Shown here: positions 34,816 to 48,100 of the stretch, in pieces | How the letters are laid out: every line of letters starts with the position of its first letter | How positions within the stretch are numbered: position 1 is the first letter of the stretch | Source of the DNA: Icerya purchasi | Taxonomy: Eukaryota > Arthropoda > Insecta > Hemiptera > Monophlebidae | Length of the DNA stretch: 64,000 nt | Direction of reading: 5' to 3' | Assembly: GCA_039619475.1 (NCBI GenBank) | Contig: CM077116.1 | Location: forward strand, 297,456,464 to 297,520,463 | Notes under the pieces: model-generated | Told to the model about the DNA's origin: nothing | The model's input: only the letters and a program-made list of their open reading frames with translations | Databases searched by the model: none | Translations under genes and position numbers: made by a program

Positions 34816-35438
34816 CGCTAATCGTTTCAACGGAGTTTACCGCATTTTCAAAGCTCTGTATGCCGCACTGGACTCGGTTGCACCATGGTGCTATAGGAGA
34901 TATGGGGTCCTTCCCGGACCAGTACTGGAATTTGGATGTTTAACTAATTTAGAATGGACATAACGTGATCGATTGTTGTTCCGTCCTGATTCTCAGTGGT
35001 ATCATCCAAAGAGTTTGGATTTGTGCTCCTTATGATGCTGAAAGCTCCAGCACGGTTAGATAAGTTCGTCGCAAATTTAACGGCTACTCCGCTGAATCGC
35101 ATAGTAGACTCGGTATCGAGGAGGTTCGGAAAGCTCCAGTTGTCAACCTCAATTCCCGGTTTATTCACGGTTTTCCTGGTCCAAATCCTCCCAATTTCCT
35201 GATTACGAGAATTGTGCAAAAAAGGAGAACGGAATTGTTTTATTTCTATTGATAATATTTGACCGCCGCAGCATATTTCATGTGAATAAAACAGAATTTC
35301 GTATTTTATTAACATTAAAAATTGCATTCATTTTTCGCCTCAAATGATTCTTTCTTATTAAAAATATCGTTTTTTTTCCCGGTTTTACGATAAAATTCTC
35401 GGCTTATTCCCGGTTTTTCGATTGGGTGGCCACCCTGC

Positions 35439-35925
35439 ATAAAGTTTTTTTCACATTTATTATAGATCATTATTAATTATTATCAATTAAGATCTGGCAG
35501 TAGACTGTCGTTTTTTTTTTTTTTTATAATATCAAAATAATAAAATAGGAAAGATTTGACTACTTTTTGTGAATAATGATTTTAAAAAAGTGTCTCTGTT
35601 TTTCGGACTATAGTTACCAAATTCTCGTTGGTTGTCGGTTGAGTTGGTAATAGTAGTAAGTAGAAAATAAAAAATTCCATTTATGTATGATTATAAAAGG
35701 TGGTGAATCTTTTTAGTTTTATAATGCGGATTTGGTGCTGAGTTTTCCGTCGACAGGTCAAACGGTAGATGTTTAAAGATGCACGAAAATTCTGAAAATG
35801 TTAAAAAATTTTTGATGACCGAACTTTTACAGTTAATTGTTATTAAATAAGTACGAAAATACATGATTAAAGGCGTGCGAAAACCAGTGGAGAACTGAAT
35901 AGGCAGGTGCTACAACATTCCTAAG
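35439..35925. other. AT-rich spacer, nothing recognised
   Basis: A poly(T) run lies at 35,511-35,526. No gene features were seen. Confidence 0.35.
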
Positions 35926-36350
35926 AACCATTAAGCCCACAGTTGAATCATGGTGGCCACCAGAAGGAACATCCAGATACGAGTTTAAGATCCTCAGCCG
36001 GCTGCGAATTGGTCATATCGCTATTTCCTACAAACACATAATCGATAAAACGCTGCCTCCGGCTACGTGCCCCTTGTGCAGCCAGACAACCGTACCGACA
36101 ATTTCTCACATACTGCTTACCTGCCAAAAGTTTATTACTGTGTTGCAGAGGCAACTCGGCCTACTCAGAAACATAGAGCAGAACCTCTCAAATGAGGTAA
36201 TTCCGATCACCAGGGTTATTGCCTTCATTAAAATGAGCGGCTTAACTCAGCATATTTAAATAACTTCGCACCCCCTCCCTTGTGTGTGCTGTAATGACCA
36301 CAGTAGTTACACACAGCGCTTACAATTTAAGGCGGAAAAAATTCCGATAA
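35926..36350 (+). mobile_element. family C non-LTR retrotransposon, C-terminal copy
   Basis: Frames read WWPPEGTSRYEFKILSRLRI, then GHIAISYKHIIDKTLPPATC, PLCSQ, ISHILLTCQKF and IAFIKMSGLTQHI, ending at 36,259. The C-terminal layout and the 3' UTR block TGTGCTGTAATGACCACAGT match the copy at 17,975-18,770. It is 5'-truncated. Confidence 0.65.
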
Positions 36351-36399
36351 ATACAAGAATAAAAATAACTACACAATCCGGTTAGGTCATTTGAAAAGA

Positions 36400-36895
36400 A
36401 AGACTTTTTTTTACTGTTTGATGCATCCACGAAGGACATTGTCTCGGTAACAAAGGAGGCTGTATTATATTTGCATCCGATTGGATATAGAGGAGATGAA
36501 GGAATCTAATTAGAGAATTATCGACGGAGATACGGAAGAAAGAATATACGAAGCATTATAAGCAGAAGGAAAACCGAGAGCTAGACTTTGATAATGAAAG
36601 AAATAACGTTCAGCTGGAAGAGCCGTGCACTCATCACAAATAAAGTCGATCATGCAAAAGACGCTACGAAGACGGGGAAGAGAGAAGCGAAAATTGAGGA
36701 GTACTTCAAAGCGCTCTATAAAAGTAATAGTAAAATGTCGAACGGAAAGGAATAATTTAAACCAAGGACGTGCACCAAGAAGAGGTTGGATTAGGAGATA
36801 ATGATGGTGGGGCGGAGGAGGGAGAAAGTGGAAAACACGAAAGGACAAGTATCAGACCAGTCTGAAATGGCAAATTGAAGAGAAGAATTGAAGTT
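36400..36895 (-). mobile_element. family A retrotransposon, C-terminal domain
   Basis: Minus-strand frames give FIERFEVLLNFRFSLPRLRS, FICDECTALPAERYFFHYQS and PSAYNASYILSSVSPSI, the C-terminal domain of family A in diverged form. A T-rich tail lies at 36,404-36,413. It shows no RNase H. Confidence 0.6.
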
Positions 36896-37049
36896 TCTAA
36901 ACAGGGAATTTATTGAAAATTTCACCACTGAAATCAGTTGAACAAGCAAGAGAGTCCTTAATGTCCACATTGCCCTCGATATCAGAAGGCCTAGGAATCC
37001 GCAAGTGGTATCAATAAAGATGCAATAAAAAGAAAATAGTTCGGAGATA

Positions 37050-37440
37050 ATGGAATTGCTCTTGCTTCCCTCCTCCCGCTACCGTTTTTCTCTTTCATTT
37101 AATCCCTTTTGTCTACTTTACCCCTCAAATGCCAACTTCTATTGTGATGCTGATCATGTATTTCTTGGGTGTCCTTCCTTATATCACGAACGATCTTTCT
37201 CTATGCTCAAATCTTTTTAAAGTTAATATACCGCCTCTCTACAGTTCTTCTTTTCTTCTTAAATTCCCTCACCCTTCAGTTGTTCCAATAATTGCTTCCT
37301 TTTTGTCCTCGGTATCTAGTCGTATTCGATTTTAATTAAATTAGAGTAAGTTATTATTTTGGAATGGGTCAATGCCGATATCAGCGGCGCACCCAAAGAA
37401 ATTTATTATTGAAAAAAAAAAGAGATAATGGAACGATTAG
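37050..37440 (+). mobile_element. family A retrotransposon, C-terminal domain with poly(A)
   Basis: Plus-strand frames read LLPSSRYRFSLSFNPFC, FYCDADHVFLGCPSLYHERS and SFLSSVSSRIRF with a stop at about 37,335. The 3' UTR GGGTCAATGCCGATATCAGC, CGGCGCACCC and A9 follow at about 37,412-37,420. It is frameshifted and 5'-truncated. Confidence 0.7.
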
Positions 37441-37844
37441 TATAAGATTAAAAACTGTTTGAAGAATATGAGGAACAAGACAAAATAGCTTGTAGGACAC
37501 CTCAAGTATCAGAAACTAACAATTTAGAGACTCCAGTTGTAGGGGAAATGAACAAAAAAGATGGCGCATAAAATGGCGGTCGACTCGGTTGTGAATATAG
37601 AGCAAAAAGAAGTCCAAAGGATTTAGAATGAAAGAGAGAGGAGTAAAGTTGAAAACAGAACTCAAAAACACGCTTTTTGAATAAATATTTGTGAAAGTGC
37701 GCGTGAGTTTATGTGCATCTATATGCCTGTGCGCACATTTGCGTATATTTTGTGTGTTGTTATACATACCACACATGGTACATGTATGTTGTATGCAAAG
37801 GTATAGAAGGAATTCTACGATACGTTTGCGCTTGAACAAATGGT

Positions 37845-37845
37845 G

Positions 37846-37922
<77 letters not shown>
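37845..37922. repeat. (TA)n microsatellite, about 78 bp
   Basis: This is the longest perfect dinucleotide run in the window. It directly abuts the MITE block that follows. Confidence 0.95.
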
Positions 37923-37925
<3 letters not shown>

Positions 37926-38296
37926 TACAACGTAATTCTTAGGCTACCCCCATTAGAAAGAATGTCCCAAAAAAATGCCCCAATTAAAAAAATGTTCCAA
38001 TTTTATGTAACGTTTGTTATATTTTGTAGGATTTTTGTTATTGTTATTTAAAAAATGTCACAATTTTATGTAACGAAATATGTAACGAAAAAATGTCCTA
38101 ATTTTATATAATGAAAGTTAAATGTTAGGATAGGATTTTTGTGATTATGTTATTTTTTTTGTGTTGATCCGAGTGAGAATTACGTTGTAAATTTTGATCA
38201 TTTTATACAAAGTATAGAAGAGAAAGAGACCGAAATGAAAGCAAGAGGGGTCAAGGGGCACAGTCCCTTGCGAGGCCAAAACGGCCGAGTTTATAT
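37921..38296. mobile_element. MITE-like repeat, copy 1
   Basis: AATTACAACGTAATTCT at 37,923-37,939 pairs with AGAATTACGTTGTAAAT at 38,176-38,192, giving terminal inverted repeats around a 270-bp stem-loop candidate. About 100 bp more (AAGGGGCACAG, GAGGCCAAAA) are shared with the second copy at 54,953-55,260. Both copies lie between (TA)n tracts. The interior has repeated AAAATGTCCxAATTTTAT motifs and no coding capacity. Confidence 0.6.
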
Positions 38297-38499
38297 ATAT
38301 ATATATATATATACATAGTTTCAGTTGATATCATTTAATGTATATTAATTTAAGAAAATTTGATCAGTGGTAAACAGTTTCAAAAAATAAATATATCAAT
38401 GTTTAAAATATCACAATGAAACTACTTTTCACTAAATATATTGCAAAAAATAAAAATCACTTCGTCCTGTGAAAGAGAAAATAATTCGTACAATTAATT

Positions 38500-38860
38500 C
38501 TTTTTCTTTGTGAAGCCATATTTAGGTTCTGAGTGTAAGCGACTGTCTATTTTCTGGTTGTATTCGTATCATGGAAATTGTTATATTAAAAATGCACGTG
38601 TACTTAAAAGACTATCGTAAATGTTCGATTTATCGATATAAAAATGCAGTCCGCCAAATGTTTGTCTGCATTATACGTCAACTAGCGTGTATACGACGAT
38701 ATAGGTGGGGTAGTTTTTTATCGCCTTCCGCGTGACTAGTAGTGATTACTTGATTATTTTTGTAATAATTTCTGTCGTCGCTTGGGATTGAACTCAGGAC
38801 CTCCGTGATGGAGTCAAATGCTCTGGCAACTAGTCTATTGCGACGATTGTTAAATTAAAA
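38500..38860 (-). repeat. tRNA-derived SINE, copy 2
   Basis: On the minus strand a tRNA-like head starts near 38,855: TAGTTGCCAGAGCA (A-box-like) and AGTTCAATCCC (B box, 38,784-38,794) are spaced as in tRNA genes. The body shares AAATGCAGTCC and CTAGCG-type blocks with the copy at 55,290-55,712. No good cloverleaf closes, so it is a SINE head, not a tRNA gene. Confidence 0.5.
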
Positions 38861-39089
38861 CTAATTAATTCACAAGAAAAATACACTTAATTAAAACGGA
38901 ACGTATATTATACAAATTACAAAAGGAAATTTAATAAAAAACTAAAAATTATCAGGAGAAATATTAAAAAAAAAAATGTACATATGTATGAAAATAATTT
39001 TAAAAAAATCTCAACTTGCTTACAGTAGTACACATTTTCTAAAAACAAAGTACGGTTATGATAAGTATAAAGATTATTCCGCCAAGTTT

Positions 39090-39168
39090 TCAACGTTTTT
39101 GCGCTCTTTGTTTACCTTTTGCGTATGGTGAAACTGAATTTACCGTCAAGTAGTATTTTCCTGTACTT
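39090..39168 (-). CDS. lipase A exon 6 (C-terminus)
   Basis: After the acceptor ACTTTCAG the exon encodes STGKYYLTVNSVSPYAKG, the G-x-Y-Y-L-x-T/V-N-x-x-x-P-Y-A end typical of the family, followed by a basic tail and TGA at 39,092-39,090. The phase fits exon 5 exactly. Confidence 0.85.
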
Positions 39169-42100
39169 CTGAAAGTACAAGTAAATTAATTAATTTGTTT
39201 GATGTAATATTTTTCATTTAGCGTATCGTATTAAGATATATACTAACACGGTATTCAAATGAAATTCATAATTAAAAATTAAATTCATAATTAAAAATTA
39301 AATTTACACGAAATTTTATATAATTACTCGTAATTATCTTGAAATATCGTTTGCTTCTCTGGTTTTGCATTTTTAACCGGTTTTCTTAATTTTCCTTGTG
39401 AAATATTGTTTCTTTCAGGCATAGATAAGGGGAACGTATAGACTTAATCGCTACAATTTGTGTAACTTTCTTGTTCAACGTTCGTGTGTAAACAGACGGT
39501 TATAGTGGCTCACGATTTATTACATTTTAATCAACAGAGATATTGCGTGTTATTACTCAATAGAGAAAAAGAATGAATAGTTTAAAGATTAAAAAGGAAA
39601 CAAGAACAGTTAAAAAATCACAAAACGCCTACAAATCTCGGATGCTGCGATTCGCAATCGTTAATTAATCGAAATTTTAGGTCTTAGAATTCGAAATTAG
39701 CTGTCGTTTCGTGAGTTTTTAGTTGCTATTTTTTCTAAAATATTTAAAATTTTTATTTTCTTTTGTCGTTTTATGAGTTTTATCGTCTTTATTTTTTGGC
39801 TTATTGTTGCAGGTTTTTGTTACCCATGTTCTCGTTTTCAAAAATTCACCGTTTACCGTGTCAATTCAAACACTGTCAACTAGTTGCTACGTTCCTCCGT
39901 GGATTCTACATCGTTACGTAAGACGGTAATGAGTTTAGTTAAATTATCCCAGATAATAGTCTTTACCTCGTCGGCCACTTCAGCAATTTGGCGACTGTAG
40001 AGACACATTTATTTGCTTTCTTGACTATGAGAAAGCATTTGATAACGTCCAACATCATAAACTAATGGATATTCTTAAAACTACTGGAATTGATGAATAC
40101 GATCTAAGGATAATCAAGAATCTATATTGGAACCAGACAGCTGTGCTCATTCTAGAGAACGGAGAAAAAATTGACTTTAAAGTCGAACGCGGAGTGCGAC
40201 AAGGATGTATCCTTTCACCCCTACTGTTCAATTTGTATGCTGAACAGATTTTTAGATTAGCTATCTCGAACCTATCCTTGGGCGTTCGGATTAATGGAAG
40301 GATTATTAACAACATTCGCTACGCAGACGATACTGCTATTATTGCAGAGAATGGAAGAGATCTTCAGTATCTCCTCAATGAACTCAATGCAGTTGGAAAA
40401 TCATATAATTTGAATATAAACGTGAAGAAAACGAAATGGATGGTGGTCAGCAAGGACAACAACTTTAATCAAATCTCTGTTATGTTAAACAATGAGAAGA
40501 TTGAACGAGTTGGAAAATTCAAATACTTGAGCTGTTATATTACTGAGAACTTGGACCCAGATACAGAAATAAATATGAGATGTAGTTATGCTCGGAGTGC
40601 CTTCACCAGCATGAGAAATCTGCTTTGTGATAGATGCTTACGTCTAGATATACGGCAAAACATTGTGCATTGTTATATTTATTCTATCTTATTGTATGGA
40701 ATTGAGGCAACAACACTCAATAAAAGACAGCTAAATCGATTGCAGGCTGTAGAAATGTGGATCCACAGAAGGATGCTGAAAATACCATGGATAAGTAGAA
40801 CGTCGAATCAAAAGGTTCTAGAGATGGCCAAAACAGAAAGGATATTAATAAAATCTATCATACACAGAAAGATAAAATATTTCGGTCATATAATCAGAGG
40901 AGAGAAATATCAACTCCTACAACTAATCCTTCAGGGAAAAATAGACGGAAAGAGAGGCCGAGGAAGACGGAAAACGACTTGGTTAGATAACATCAAGAAA
41001 TGGACGAGAACTTGGTCGATAGGAAGACTCATGCAAAATGCCAGAAACAGAAGTTTTTGATGCTGACATTTGTGATCGTCAACGCTCTTCGAAGAGTATG
41101 ACACCAAAAGAAGAAGAAGAAGAAGTGTCGCAACTGTACCAACTTATCTCTCTACTCTGAAACATTTTTTCATTTTCTTTATACTAGATGCACACTGGCT
41201 TGTTCGAACTTTTGAAATTTCCTGGCCAGATTGAAACGCGCTAAAATCGGCGTGAGATTGAAGGTGAAGTACGTTCCTAGAAAATTTTCGTGGCTGAGAC
41301 TGTTCAAAAGTTATGAATAAATAAACATCGCTAGGCTCAGTTATTATTAAACAGATTATTAACTGCAGAAGAACTACTCAGGACGCTGGAATTTCATCGA
41401 ATTTATATATGTAATGTAGATGTTTAATGGCGCAGATTTTATTAGTGTAACACATTTCTCATTCGTGTATTGAACGTTGCAAAATCTAAATATAATTGAC
41501 AGTGGCGTTTAAAGAGCAAAAATTATAAAAAATGTACAAGCTTCTCTATGAAAAATATGTTAAAAAATATTTTGAAAAGAAAACGATTGCCCTTAATACG
41601 TAGATCATTTTGATTTTTATTCATTTATTTATTTATTTATTTATTTATTTATTTTTGGATATCGTTATCAAAGAAAGGTTTAGCGTTATTTCTGAAGACA
41701 TTTGGCACGCTTAGTGCTACGATTTATAAAACGAAACTAAAACATTTTCACTTATGTTGTGTATGGAATTGAAAGATACTTACGCGCTTTTTGGAGTATC
41801 TTCACTCATAATAATTTGGTTGCGAGATTGACATAAACCGGCCAAGTACGTTCTGTAATCGATACATTTAATACCGTAAAATCCTTTTTCGGAAAGTATC
41901 GATTCGGTAAAATACGCCACACTGCGTTCATGATTGCATAAGAGATCTACACAATTGTAACGACGTTAAATTTGACATATACCGTATACACGGTTCGAAA
42001 TGAGTATTTGTTCGTAAAAAATATCGGTTTATTATACTGAAATTTCTTCGCCGCCAATATATCAATTCTTCCGTATTTCCCACAGGTACCCAGTATTTAT

Positions 42101-45100
42101 CTATTTGTTTACGGGAATTGATTAATGAACGAAAATATTTACTGATTTAACTGCTAATGCAGTTAAACATAATTGCTTGAGATTTACCAAAATATCTTTA
42201 TCGAAATTAAAAATCATTCAATATATTATATTAATGTAATTTCTCGGCTTTGAAGTTCCTGTTGCGGAAGTCGCTCATTTGAGATTAACAATAGGCTTTT
42301 TTTTTCTTAATATCTGCTCTCGGCTTCGGAGCTTTGTCCGTCGGGAAATATCACTTCGGTGATGTACCAGGTGTTCTATTATCGGAGAGGAAAAAATTAC
42401 AATATGAAGACTAAACACGAAACTTATGTTCTCCTTTACTCGATGATTAAATAGCATCTTGAACGTATGTAAACGGAACAATGTAATTAGAACGAATAAA
42501 AATATTTTTTAAATAACAATAATCAGAACAATGCTGCAGATGGCTTTCAGATATCACGGCGACGGACGCTATTCAAAAAAGCGACAATGACTAGGTAATA
42601 CGGTGACTGTTTTCGATCGACCATATTTAGTGATACCTCAGAAACAAATAATAAAGGCTACGTAGAAATTTTCAGAAGAATCTACGTAAATTAGCGCACT
42701 AGTTGCAATGCTGATTTTTGCGGAATTCTATAAACTTTTCTCAGCTCAAAGCTACTTGACATATTGTACGGATGTGTGCTTTTGGCACAGGTTCATCTCC
42801 CTACCTCCGATTTCAGTCACTACCATCAGACAGTAACTCAGGTCCTACCCTGATGCGATCGTTTGTACGAATGGTCTAATAAATATTCTTGAGACAATTA
42901 TGCATTGACAACGTAAACAAACACGACTTTCAAAGAGATATTGAGTAAATAATGATTTAACCGAAGAATGATTTTAATTCGAACATCATCGACAGATAAC
43001 GCCAAAAATATCGAGTCCGTATCTCTGCTCCACCGACATTCTGATCCAAAGTACGGAAGTTTTGGATGAGAACTTAGGTGCTAAAGAAATTCACGGAGAT
43101 TCGGCATTCATTGCCGATTAGCAGACCCCTGAATAATGTTCTACCGTTTTAACACAAATATACATTCTACACACTCCAGACACGACAAAAACTTGGCACC
43201 GGAACAACAACACGGCAAGTCTCCAGCAGGTAGAAAAAGAAAGAAAAAACAAATCGGACGTAGCAATAAACCGGTACCTGAACACAAGGACTACAAGACG
43301 CTTATTTATTTATTTTTTTTATTATTTTGTTGGGTTCGTCAAAAAAAAACATTGGCCCAAGAAAAGGGAAAAGGATGAGAAGCGGAATCAGATGTTTATG
43401 CGATCAGGTATGGAGGATAGGAAAGACTCAAGTGCTGAAATGACCGAGGTTGATGGCAAGTAGAGAACAAAAGATGTACAATACGGAGTTGGAAGACCAA
43501 TTGACAGAAGAGAAGAGTAAAAGGAAGAACGTTCGGAAGCGATACAAGCGCATTCAAGCAAAATGTGATTAGCGTCACCTATAAAGTTGTGAGAGGAAGG
43601 GTGTAAGGGACAGAGAGGAGAGGGGACTAGAGAGAAGCGAAATAAGGATGCAGGAAGAAAACTGTGCCCAAAGCGTAGGCGACAGATTGCAGAGAGAGTT
43701 GAACGCCGCATGAAGGAAAATTGAAAAACCATGGATAAGACGGTAGATTAGGCTGGATAAAGAGATAGAAGGAATCTATTAATAAATATTAATTTAATTT
43801 TTTTTTTTTTTCTACCCTGGGCGCGCCAGCGGCCTTGACCCAACAACATGAAAAATTAAGAGTTATAACTAAATAGCCAAGCGGTCAGAAATGGAAAAGA
43901 CAAAGGACAGCAGCAATGGATTAAAGGGAGTAGAAGACCCAAAACTAGAAGTTGGGCGTAAAGAAAGGAGCGTTCGTTAGAGAGTGTAGAACATTCGAAT
44001 ACAAGAAGGCTCAGAAGCGTGAAGAGAGCAGAAAGGAGAAGGGGACAAAGCGAATCGAAAGCGAGAAGAGGGGAGTAGAGAATGATTGATTCTAAGTCTA
44101 ATTAAGGAAACAACAGTGGAACGACGACAGGTAGGAATAGATTGAAACCTGCTTATCAACTTTCGTATTTTTATTTAATTTAGTTTATTCATTTTAGTTT
44201 ATCGTCGTATAGTTATATAATTAAAGGTTCGTATTTGACTTGCTTCGCCAGTTATTTTTGATAATGATTTGTAAAATAAAAAATTTACGGCAATGTTTTT
44301 GCTTTGGTTTGGTTGTTTATTTTGATTGTTTTTTGTTTCTTTTTTTACACGTCCGCACGATGTTTATTGAAATATCAGCTTTTCAGTGGCGTAGCGTGAA
44401 CTTCAGAACCGAGGAAGCGCCTCAATCAGATATTTTTTTTTATATGTGTAAAATTCGGGTAAATACAAAACAGAAATAAAAATTAATTACGAGGAACGAA
44501 ATGTCTCATTTTTTTGTAAATTAATCCGATTTTCCGGTTTTTGTTTGCAAACGTGTCTATTAGATCATCATGAAAAAAGATGGTCTTTTCTTAATGTTTT
44601 TGATAATAATTATTTTTCAATACCAAAAAAAAGTTAATAAAGATAGTCACTGCCGACCTTGTGTATTTCTTAAATACATTTTTATTCCTTTCACTATTGA
44701 GAATGATAAACTTTTGCGAACGAAGTGGTGGCTGGAATTGTGATTGTTAAATGAGAAAGCTTGTACACTTCTGAAAAAATATCTCTTACATCTGAAGCGG
44801 TCAAGTGTGGAAGCAGATACACTGCGGTGTCTCTTTATGTATGTTATAATCTTGAAAGTACACTTTTCAAACTTGTAAGATTGAAAAAGTTTCCGTAATT
44901 CTGTTTTAAATTTAAAAAGTCTTCTTCTAGAAAATTTTAAAAATTTTTTGGTATTTAAGAGATTTAAAAATTTTAATTTTGTTACATTATTATTAGACAG
45001 ATTTGTTTGCATAACATCTATCATTTTTAAAAATATCTTTTTTTATGATAAAAACTGAATCAAGTCAAAGTCATTTGCATTCCATACATTTTTTTTCTTG

Positions 45101-48100
45101 CTTAAATAAAAGGCAAGCCCAACAGAACAATTTTTTGATCTTCTCACAGTAACTATGGTATTGTTGTGCATAAATTTATTTGAAAATCCCAGTTAAATAT
45201 TTCACATACCTTTTGATTTTGTAATCGAAATTTTCTAAACTAGGCGTTAATCTTGAAGCGACACAATCTGGCGCTTCCAAATTGAATATGGGTGCGCAAC
45301 CTTTTTTCATCATCGGTACGCAGCAAATCGTTCAGAGATAACTCTAAGCAGTAGTAATGTGAAATAGTAAGTGTGCGATTGTTTTTGTCATTCGCTCTTT
45401 CAGCTAACGCTATTTCTTTTTCTAGTAATTTTTAATTTTGGCATTTAATTTCAACGAGTTATTTAATTTTCTTTTTGAAGTTAATATTATTTTTGCAAAA
45501 ATTAAAAAACAATTTTGTACTAATTTCTTAGAGGAAGCGGCGTTTCCATCGCTTCCGTTGACGCTACGCCCCTGCGGCTTTTGTGATATTTTTTTACCAA
45601 ATTTTTGACAACCCGGTTGGAATGTTCCGCCGTTCGGATAGAAATCTACGTCGCCAACTTGGCCCTCTAATCCGGCAATGCCCATATTGCTGTGAATTAC
45701 CAATACAAAAACAGCATCGCCAAAATACAGTCGTCTTGTAGGCCATCTCAGTTTAAATGCTATCCCAGCTGGATCTAGGCCTGAAAAATTTTGCCATTAT
45801 CAATTCGTATAATAAAAAATAAATAAAAACAAATAGCTTGCATGCGAATATACATTTTAGTTCAGCAACTGTAATGTACGATTTCGTTAGGGAAATTCGT
45901 TACAAATTAACCCTCCATCACTGTCGCTGTTGTAAAAAGTACAACAGTAAACGTATTTAGTTCTGGAATGTTACCTGGTCAGTCTATTTTGATTTGCTCT
46001 TTTTTCTATTCTTTTGTTGAACCTTCTTTGATAATTTCGACCAATTTTGAGGAAAAGATAAGGAAACTCATATGCCGCAAAGTAACCTATTTCAAAAAGT
46101 CGAAGACAAAATGGAAAAATATTATAAAAATATTCCCAGGCCCAAAAAGCGTTACACGAGATGTTGAAAATGAAATTGGAGATTTCCAAAAGTTTATTAC
46201 CATTGAGATGATAGACGAGATTGTCATGCATACAAATAATTATATAAAAACTATACAAGAAAAGTATAAACGTGAGAGAAATTGTAAAGATACCAGTCGT
46301 GCAGAAATTATGGCAGTTTTTGGAATCCTTTATTTAGTGGGAACAAAAAAAGGACATATTTTTAAAATAAATAATTATATTAATTAAATTTTTTTTACAA
46401 AATCTGTCATAAACGTATAGATCCACTACCAGTTAAATAATATGTATTATCACAAATAGTCAAGAAAAAAAAAAAAGTTTTATTAACATAAAGCGCGTGT
46501 TGTACAAAATACAACACGCCAGTGATTAAGTTACAGTTTATAACGACAGTGACGGAGGGTTAAAAAAATGAATTTCAAAGACTCCTTAAGCGTTGGAACT
46601 TATACATTCTTTGTTCAAGAATTTTATTATGGATCAAAAGAAGCGCTCGATTAAATGTGATATTTCAACGCACAAAACTCGAAAGTCGGACTAAACTAAT
46701 AATATTTTAGACAATTTAATCACCTGAAGGATAGCTAATTATATGCGGTGGATGGGTTGAAGGAGAAAGAAAGCAGTTCCGGTTTTAATTTTTTCTGTCT
46801 CGTAACTTTTAGACGTAGTTCAATTTCTTATTAATGACGTTTTACTTATTGATTGATGCGTTCAAAAATTTAAAAATTATGAACTATTGCATTCCACCTT
46901 CTTGCATGATTCACCCACAAAAAAATGTTTTCTTCCATAAAAACTTTTCTCTGTAAATGTTCACGGGAGGTATTTGCACCAAAATTTGCTAATGGATCCA
47001 AATATAAAACAACAACAAATCAAACCCGTTTAAATTTTTCTAATTTTTAAATGTGCTCAATTTCTGTCAGATTTTCAAGCTTCAGTTTGCAAAATGACCC
47101 TTTTTAATTGATATATACGAATGATTAAGTTTAGTAAAATTACTTGTAAATGTTAGCTGCCCATCATAAATTATTCCTATAAAACTCTTATGTCTTACTA
47201 GTGCACATCTGTTACCAGAAAAGTTATTATTTCGAAGATATTAGGTATACTAATTTTACTCTGTAACAAAGTTTATTAATACAAATATCTACGCTGAATG
47301 TTATACACAAAGAAAACAAGATACTTGTAATAGATAGTATACAATATATCAAAGCAGATAAGAAATACACATGTAGTTTCCAATATAGAGTAAGAGAAAC
47401 TAAATCAAGAGACAAAAACCTATCACTGAAAAAGGAAATTTCATTGAAACACTACTGCAGTCATAATATAACGTACGATGGCAACTACTACAAATTATAT
47501 AATCCCCATTGAAAGGCAAGTCGCCTGAGCACTTAGAATAAACTGGTGCCATTAGAGCCGTATCTGAAAGAGGGTTTCAGGGTTCACCCCTCCACCCAGA
47601 AATGTCTGCGAAATAATATCTGTTTTAATTAAATGGATCGACTATTTTTTATTTGTTTTTATTGTAGCGTTCAAATATTACATATACAATGAATGACTAC
47701 AAGGCTTTAGTGTACTATTTATAAATAAATATATTTCATGATAATACACCCTCACACGCACACATATAAATATATATATATATATATATATTTATAAAAA
47801 TATTTTCGCAATCCCTCCAGAAATTTTGGTCTAGATGCGGCCCTGGGTGCCATAATTAATACTGTACTTACAATTACAAAAACAAAGACAAGAAATAAAA
47901 GTAACGTCGAATCTTACCAAATTAAATGAAATTTTTCTACACTATATTTTAATATTCACACAAAATTACGAATATATAATACACTTTCCACAACAATTTA
48001 AACGATTTTTACACTTCTATAAATCAATAACCCAAAAACATCGGGTGATTCATATACCAAATGGTAATCAAAAAACGAACGCATCAGATCAGGAACTCTT

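Larger units (their letters stand above)
34214..35438. mobile_element. possible TIR element with GGTGGCCAC ends
   Basis: CATGGTGGCCACTCAA at the left resembles the inverse of the right end, CAGGGTGGCCACCCAA (14 of 16 identical). CAGGGTGGCCAC termini are common in arthropod hAT-like elements. A (TTTA)n tract (34,239-34,291) and a non-LTR relic lie inside. A minus-strand open frame of 127 codons (34,944-35,327) is unrecognised. No duplication of the target was found, so the boundary is tentative. Confidence 0.3.

Noticed and set aside
34944..35327. 127-codon minus-strand open frame as a host gene
   Set aside because: It lacks a recognisable domain, has no clear splice context and lies inside a possible TIR element; kept only as an unrecognised frame.
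37691..37924. 77-codon frame ending in Ile-Tyr repeats
   Set aside because: Half of it is a translated (TA)n tract.
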